From the NCBI GenBank assembly GCA_016722045.1, contig JADKGY010000022.1, positions 142,127 to 206,126 on the forward strand: a stretch of DNA of 64,000 bases, read 5' to 3'. Position 1 is the stretch's first letter. Each line of letters begins with the position of its first letter. Below, piece by piece: positions 62,440 through 64,000 of this stretch. Origin of the DNA: Candidatus Opimibacter skivensis (lineage in GTDB: Bacteria; Bacteroidota; Bacteroidia; Chitinophagales; Saprospiraceae). Under the pieces are notes generated by a model. That model did no database searches. It was not told where the DNA came from and was given only the letters and a program-made list of their open reading frames with translations. The position numbers and the translations under genes were made by a program.

Positions 62440-63621
62440 TTAATTGTTCAACGCTTTAATTAGTTTCCCACACATCACTTCTATTTCCTCATCACTAATC
62501 ACCAATGGCGGCGCCATCCGTATCGACCGGTCATTAAATAAAAACCAATCCACTAGTAGCCCTTCTTTTTTACAAGCCTTTACAATAGGATGTAATCGAC
62601 CCGGATCATTAAGCTCAATGGCCATCATCAATCCACGGCTTCTGACTTCGCGAACTGCAGGATGTTGACTTAACGCACCACTTATTTTTTTCCCTAAGGC
62701 GATTGCTTTATGAAGGAGATTTTCTTCTGTGATAATATTGATGGCAGCAAGACTTGCTACACAGCTCAATGCATTTCCTCCGAATGTAGTCAGGTGACCA
62801 AGAGGAGGATCATGCGAAAGCGCGCTCATGATTTCTTCGCTTGAAATAAAAGCACCGAGAGGTAAGCCACCACCAAATGCTTTTGCCACAAGAAGAATAT
62901 CGGGAATTACATTTTCCTGTTCGAATGCCCACATGGTTCCTGTCCGACCCATCCCCGTTTGTATTTCATCAAGGATAAGTAGAGTACCTGTCTCTTTGCA
63001 TTTATCCTTTACTGCTTTTAAATAACCTTCTGCAGGAAGCATTACTCCAGCCTCACCCTGGATTGGTTCGATGATGACAGCAGCTGTTCGGTCATTGATG
63101 CGATTGATATCTTCAAATGAATTGAAATCAATGTGGCGAATACCCGGTACCAAGGGCATGAAAGAGGATGTATACAATAAGTCTGCACGAAGACTTTCAG
63201 CACCTGCAGTGCTGCCATGATATGCATTGCGACAGGAAATAATTTCATATCGCCCTATATATTTTCTGGCGAGTTTTAATGCACCTTCGACTGCTTCTGT
63301 TCCTGAGTTTGTGAAATATGAAGTAGTTAACGAGGGGGGAAGAAGTTGAGCTAATCTTTCAGCTAAAGCAACTTGCGGAATGGTGATATGTTCGCCATAA
63401 ACCTGTGTATGCAGATGCAGATCAAGCTGAGCCCGAATGGCAGAAATTATTTTTGGATGACTATGGCCTAGTGAAGAAACAGCAATACCGGAGATGCAAT
63501 CGATGTATGCATTTCCATCTTTATCATAGAGATAGATTCCTTCACCTCTTATGACTTCGAAGCCATCGGGTTCAGGAGATGTCTGTGCAATGTGACGGAG
63601 GAAAGATGAGCGTAGTGACAT
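62440..63621 (-). CDS. Class-III aminotransferase (acetylornithine/ornithine type)
   Basis: 393-aa PLP enzyme. The Schiff-base lysine is K247 in LLVAKAFGGGLPLGAF. NSGTEAVEGALKLAR (105-119), AYHGSTAGAESL and LDEIQTGMGRTG (217-228) are the group's other signatures. Acetylornithine and ornithine aminotransferases are the closest known types; without neighbours from arginine synthesis the substrate remains open. A TACCTTCG box lies 7 nt before the ATG. It is convergent with rpoN. Confidence 0.88.
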   Translation of the reverse strand: MSLRSSFLRHIAQTSPEPDGFEVIRGEGIYLYDKDGNAYIDCISGIAVSSLGHSHPKIISAIRAQLDLHLHTQVYGEHITIPQVALAERLAQLLPPSLTTSYFTNSGTEAVEGALKLARKYIGRYEIISCRNAYHGSTAGAESLRADLLYTSSFMPLVPGIRHIDFNSFEDINRINDRTAAVIIEPIQGEAGVMLPAEGYLKAVKDKCKETGTLLILDEIQTGMGRTGTMWAFEQENVIPDILLVAKAFGGGLPLGAFISSEEIMSALSHDPPLGHLTTFGGNALSCVASLAAINIITEENLLHKAIALGKKISGALSQHPAVREVRSRGLMMAIELNDPGRLHPIVKACKKEGLLVDWFLFNDRSIRMAPPLVISDEEIEVMCGKLIKALNN

Positions 63622-63663
63622 ATTGATGCGAAGGTAGAGGATGATTCCAGTCTGACCCCTTCA

Positions 63664-63810
63664 GGGTCGAAAATTTTTCTCATCCCTTATTCCCCGGGCT
63701 AAAGCCCGGGGCAATAGAGAGAAATTCATTAGGGTTGAAAATTTTTCTAATCCATAACTCCCCGGGCTAACGCCCAGGGCAATTGAAGGAGCCATTCATG
63801 CGGGATCGAA
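63664..63810. repeat. 68-bp tandem repeat with CCCCGGGC hairpin
   Basis: GGGTCGAAAATTTTTCT starts at 63664, GGGTTGAAAATTTTTCT at 63732 and a third partial GGGATCGAAATCT at 63802. Each full unit carries CCCCGGGC-taaa-GCCCGGGG (63692-63711) or its variant with one change (63760-63779). Confidence 0.85.
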
Positions 63811-63860
63811 ATCTGAGCACGATTTTAAATTTCAATTAAGAAATCAAATTGTAAGGAATT

Positions 63861-63936
63861 AAAAGTCCCCGGTTGCTGAGCTGTAGCCATAGGTTGAGAG
63901 ATAGCAGGTCGAAGTATTAGGGGATTTAGGGGCAAA
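63861..63936 (-). repeat. ~75-bp dispersed repeat, copy 2 (inverted to 59218)
   Basis: Its reverse complement matches 59218-59294 with about three differences, including a 1-bp indel after TTCGAC. Shorter relatives are at 19347-19394 and 10482-10519. Confidence 0.92.
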
Positions 63937-64000
63937 GGGTGGCTAAAGTCCGGGGCAAGTCAAGGAATTTCCTTCAGAATAAGACATCCGTTTATAAGAT

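Larger units (their letters stand above)
63622..64000. other. Gene-free right end with two repeat families
   Basis: It contains a TACCTTCG box for the aminotransferase, the 68-bp hairpin repeat (63664-63810) and copy 2 of the 75-bp dispersed repeat (63861-63936). No coding signal is visible up to the window edge. Confidence 0.7.

Overview
This 64 kb window is chromosomal DNA of a member of the Bacteroidota, most likely Saprospiria or a neighbouring class. The evidence is a Bacteroidota-type 16S rRNA gene, a sigma-ABfr style promoter signature (TTG, about 20 nt, then TAnnTTTG) upstream of several genes, almost no Shine-Dalgarno sequences, type IX secretion/gliding genes (porW/sprE, a PorP/SprF protein, porQ) and several secreted proteins with type A or type B T9SS sorting domains. 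The affiliation is an inference; no database search was possible.

Layout. 1-4.3 kb: start of a full-length transketolase, a PLP trans-sulfuration enzyme, a split transketolase pair and an HU protein. 4.4-9.1 kb: a small lipoprotein and a peptide-type ABC importer cluster (binding protein and two permeases, no ATPase). 9.2-18.9 kb: an SDR-family protein, a HAD-type protein, an M23 peptidase, PorW/SprE, a bactofilin-AtpZ-membrane protein-biotin carrier operon, a PorP/SprF protein and a small outer membrane barrel. 19-22 kb: a ribosomal unit of 16S, tRNA-Ile and tRNA-Ala that ends in an intrinsic terminator with no 23S or 5S, followed by decayed tRNA copies. 22-25 kb: a barrel protein, a PQ-loop-like membrane protein, a Fic remnant and an MpaB-type oxygenase. 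25-39 kb: secreted T9SS cargo (a CotH protein, two paralogous propeller proteins, an 11-repeat type B protein), with an AT-rich island and a DUF559 endonuclease bracketed by two long palindromes. 39-47.9 kb: ribosomal protein S1 with an added helix-hairpin-helix tail, an acyl-CoA ligase, citrate synthase, a four-helix-bundle protein, a DUF3109 protein and a sterol desaturase-like protein. 47.9-64 kb: two DUF3857 transglutaminase-like proteins, two barrel proteins, an MFS exporter, a periplasmic PPIase, a MORN lipoprotein, PorQ, a membrane cyclase, RpoN and a class-III aminotransferase.

The genes are mostly ordinary. The unusual content lies between them. There is a family of tandem arrays with a strict 7-bp period but different words (AATCTCA, TTGTTAC, TCGTTAC, AAAATCG, TACTGAA, GTGAGAG). 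Several arrays begin at or within about 10 nt of a stop codon. There are also two trains of consecutive hairpins, mostly with 3-nt loops, in 3'-3' intergenic spaces; two perfect 60-69 bp palindromes; two ~172-bp palindromes around the DUF559 gene; and a ~75-bp inverted repeat around the cyclase-rpoN-aminotransferase block. The heptamer and hairpin arrays together are the best candidate for an undescribed system. The DUF559-palindrome unit and the four-helix-bundle gene lying between inverted heptamer arrays are the best mobile-element candidates.
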